From: Corynebacterium suranareeae
GTDB taxonomy: Bacteria > Actinomycetota > Actinomycetes > Mycobacteriales > Mycobacteriaceae
Length of the DNA stretch: 64,000 nt
Reading direction: 5' to 3'
Assembly: GCF_002355155.1 (NCBI RefSeq)
Contig: NZ_AP017369.1
Location: forward strand, 1,798,001-1,862,000
Of the stretch, positions 61,849-64,000 are shown in pieces (the stretch's first letter is position 1; each line of letters opens with the position of its first letter). The position numbers and the translations under genes were made by a program. Below the pieces are notes generated by a model, which saw only the letters and a list, made by a program, of their open reading frames with translations, was not told the DNA's origin and searched no databases.

Positions 61849-62937
61849 ATGCTTCAAACTGCCCGCACTAAGCGTGATACTCACACGAAGGTCCAAGACC
61901 TTGGACTCAATGCTAGTCGCCGGGCCGCTATCTATTGGACACTGGCTCTTACCGCAGTATTACTACTGTCCATGTTTTTTGGAGTGTTCATTGGAGCATC
62001 AAACACGTCCATTTATGACACCTGGAGCGTGCTCAGCCACCATATTTTTGGCACTCATTTGGCCGATGCCGACACCTTAGACGCAATCATTTGGGACATC
62101 CGCACACCACGCGTGATGCTGGCCGCTGCCGTTGGTGCCGGCCTTGCTCTTGCCGGAGCCATCATGCAGGTCCTCGTGCGCAACATGCTGGCCGATCCCT
62201 ATATTTTGGGTGTAAATTCTGGCGCGAGCTGTGGCGCTGCCGCTGCCTTGCTGTTTGGCGTTGGTGCGGGGTTCGGTGACTACGCCCTTCAAACAAGCGC
62301 ATTCATCGGTGCCATGGCAGCGTCTGGATTAATTTTCTTTATCGCCCGCGCCGCTGGGAAAATCTCTTCCACCAGGCTGCTGATGTCTGGAGTTGCCATC
62401 GGATACATGCTCTCAGCTGCAACAAGCTTTCTCATCTTCTCCTCGGATTCCGCCGAAGGCAGCAGGTCTGTGATGTTTTGGTTGCTGGGATCCTTGGGAC
62501 TTGCTGCGTGGAATGGTCCGATGGCGATCATCTTCATCATCACCGGTCTAGCTTTGAGTGCACTGATGCTTCTAGGACCACACCTTGACGCACTTAACTC
62601 CGGTGATGAAACCGCGCTCACACTAGGTGTTTCCCCCGAACGTCTCCGCATTCTCCTGCTTGTCATCACCTGTCTGCTTGTCGGATCAATGGTGGCTATG
62701 GCTGGCAGCATCGGATTTATCGGCCTGGTTATCCCCCACCTAGCCAGGCGTTTTGTTGGTGGAAAACACCGCCTCATGTTGCCTATCACTGCCTTGATGG
62801 GTGCAATCTTGTTGATCTGGGCAGATATTGCAGCACGCACCCTTCTTGCACCCCAAGAAATCCCCATCGGCATCATCACCGCACTCATTGGTGCGCCATT
62901 TTTATTAATTCTCGTTCGGCGAATGCACTCTTTGTAG
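61849..62937 (+). CDS. FecCD-family ABC transporter permease
   Basis: The 362-residue protein has about ten hydrophobic segments and the family markers RTPRVMLAAAVGAGLALAG and GFIGLVIPHLARR (the ATPase-contact loop). It imports iron-siderophore, heme, cobalamin or a similar ligand across the membrane. It is followed by its lipoprotein and ATPase genes on the same strand. Confidence 0.93.
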   Translation: MLQTARTKRDTHTKVQDLGLNASRRAAIYWTLALTAVLLLSMFFGVFIGASNTSIYDTWSVLSHHIFGTHLADADTLDAIIWDIRTPRVMLAAAVGAGLALAGAIMQVLVRNMLADPYILGVNSGASCGAAAALLFGVGAGFGDYALQTSAFIGAMAASGLIFFIARAAGKISSTRLLMSGVAIGYMLSAATSFLIFSSDSAEGSRSVMFWLLGSLGLAAWNGPMAIIFIITGLALSALMLLGPHLDALNSGDETALTLGVSPERLRILLLVITCLLVGSMVAMAGSIGFIGLVIPHLARRFVGGKHRLMLPITALMGAILLIWADIAARTLLAPQEIPIGIITALIGAPFLLILVRRMHSL

Positions 62938-62946
62938 AAAGGCAAA

Positions 62947-63906
62947 ATGCGAAAACTAGCCCTTCCCCTAGTCTTGAGTTTGGCACTGGGTTTAACCGCG
63001 TGTGGCACAGAAACTAACGCTGAAAGTCAAGGCATAACCGTTGAAAATTGCGGCGATTCCGTTACTTTTAACCACACACCCGAGCACATTGCGCTGATGA
63101 AAAGTGCTGCTGTCCCCACGCTAAATGCACTGGGAGTTCTAGACCGCGTGGTGGCCAAAGCAGGTGCGTTCCCAGATGATTATTATGATACAGATCTGGC
63201 TGAAAAAGTCGCGGAGATCCCCACGTTATCCAACAAAATGGACGCCAGCGGACATGTGCTGATCTCCAAAGAAGTCGTCGTTGCAGCAAACCCCGACATC
63301 GTCTTAGGTGAAACAGACACCATCAATAGAGCGTCAATGGCCTCATCCAACATTCCGGTGATTGAGGAACCCGCGTTCTGTGGCAGCATCGACGGTGATG
63401 TGAGCTTTGATGATGTCTGGTCACAGATCTCCACCTACGGCACCATTTTTGATAAAGAATCGGAAGCAGATGCGTATATTTCCACACTCCAAAAGCGCGT
63501 GACAGAGCTTTCTTCCCGCGTACACGACGACGGTAAAACTGTAGCAATCCTCTACCCCACAATCGGAGGCGGAGTCACCTACGCATACGGCAGCGGCTCA
63601 ATGGCCAATCCGCTGGTAGAAAAGGCCGGACTCCACAACGTCTTCGGAGATCAATCCGAACGCGTCTTTGAGATCACCGCCGAAGAACTCATCTCTAGAA
63701 ATCCCGACTACATCCTGGTCCTCCACAGCGACGGCAATCCCGAAGATTACGTGACAGAACTATCCAACCTGCAAGGAGCCAACGCACTGACAGCACTACA
63801 AGAAAACAAGGTCCTTCCCTTGCTTCTCAACTTTGCAGAACCTCCAACCCCACTAGCTGTTGATGGTCTAGAAAAACTCATCAACTTTGTGGACGCCCAT
63901 CAATGA
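62947..63906 (+). CDS. Substrate-binding lipoprotein of a siderophore/cobalamin-type ABC transporter
   Basis: The 319-residue protein has a signal peptide ending in the lipobox LTAC (Cys19), so it is anchored on the outer face of the membrane. It has the two-lobe FepB/BtuF layout with segments NPDIVLGETDT and SRNPDYILVLHSDG. It delivers ligand to the permease. Its stop overlaps the ATPase start by 4 bases. Confidence 0.92.
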   Translation: MRKLALPLVLSLALGLTACGTETNAESQGITVENCGDSVTFNHTPEHIALMKSAAVPTLNALGVLDRVVAKAGAFPDDYYDTDLAEKVAEIPTLSNKMDASGHVLISKEVVVAANPDIVLGETDTINRASMASSNIPVIEEPAFCGSIDGDVSFDDVWSQISTYGTIFDKESEADAYISTLQKRVTELSSRVHDDGKTVAILYPTIGGGVTYAYGSGSMANPLVEKAGLHNVFGDQSERVFEITAEELISRNPDYILVLHSDGNPEDYVTELSNLQGANALTALQENKVLPLLLNFAEPPTPLAVDGLEKLINFVDAHQ

Positions 63907-64000
63907 TCCACGCCTCAAACCTCCGGCATAGTTTTGGCAACACCGTAGTCATCGATGGAGTAAGCCTGCATGTTCCAGCACACGGAGTAGTCAGTTTGGT
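63903..64000 (+). CDS. ABC transporter ATPase, N-terminal part (3' end outside window)
   Basis: Only about 32 residues are present, MIHASNLRHSFGNTVVIDGV and on; they have the usual start of a FecE-like ATPase before the Walker A. It overlaps the lipoprotein gene by ATGA. Confidence 0.85.
   Translation, partial: MIHASNLRHSFGNTVVIDGVSLHVPAHGVVSL

Overview
This window is chromosomal DNA of a Corynebacterium close to or within C. glutamicum. The evidence is gene order and gene content: the transaldolase-zwf-opcA-pgl pentose phosphate cluster, an AmtR-type nitrogen cluster, the gapA-pgk-tpiA-ppc glycolytic cluster, and whiA-yvcK-rapZ-uvrC. The strain is inferred from recognition, not from a database search.

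Layout. 1-3883 (+): end of tal, then zwf, opcA and pgl, the oxidative pentose phosphate branch. 3983-7635 (-): an FAD oxidase (soxA-like), an ornithine-cyclodeaminase-like gene and the ammonium transporter amt, with two AmtR boxes upstream. 7640-8390: gene-free DNA holding a dispersed hairpin repeat (copy A). 8395-14951 (-): secG, ppc, tpiA, pgk and gapA, separated by clear hairpin terminators. 15451-25253 (-): whiA, yvcK, rapZ, uvrC, a PH-domain membrane protein, then ribH-ribBA-ribE-ribD-rpe for riboflavin and ribulose-5-phosphate. 25254-26163: a second gene-free stretch with repeat copy B. 26164-33939 (-): rsmB, fmt, def, priA, metK and coaBC. Repeat copy C lies between coaBC and rpoZ. 34616-44483 (-): rpoZ, gmk, mihF, and the pyrimidine operon pyrR-pyrB-pyrC-carA-carB-pyrF, with a PyrR-type RNA loop before pyrR. 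44793-47314 (+): an epimerase-family protein and two YbjN-like proteins.

47341-55039 is the accessory region. An IS21-family element with multiple terminal repeats, a nonsense-disrupted istA and an intact istB is followed by a three-gene cassette on the - strand. The cassette encodes a small winged-helix-like protein, a Rad50/SMC-like ATPase with a four-cysteine zinc-hook-like centre, and a 661-residue protein ending in a PD-(D/E)XK nuclease domain. It looks like an ABC three-component (ABC-3C/Lamassu-like) conflict system and is the best candidate for an undescribed system here.

55434-60954 (-): nusB, efp, pepQ, aroB, aroK and aroC. 61034-64000: an orphan prepilin-peptidase-like protein, an ArsR regulator, and a divergent iron/siderophore-type ABC importer (permease, lipoprotein and the start of the ATPase) with a symmetric operator-like site between them.

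Two window-wide signals are not explained by the genes. One is three copies of a roughly 370-bp non-coding repeat built on ACCAAACC hairpins. The other is a strongly over-represented 13-mer, GNCGTCGANAAGC, which I did not see in the accessory region.
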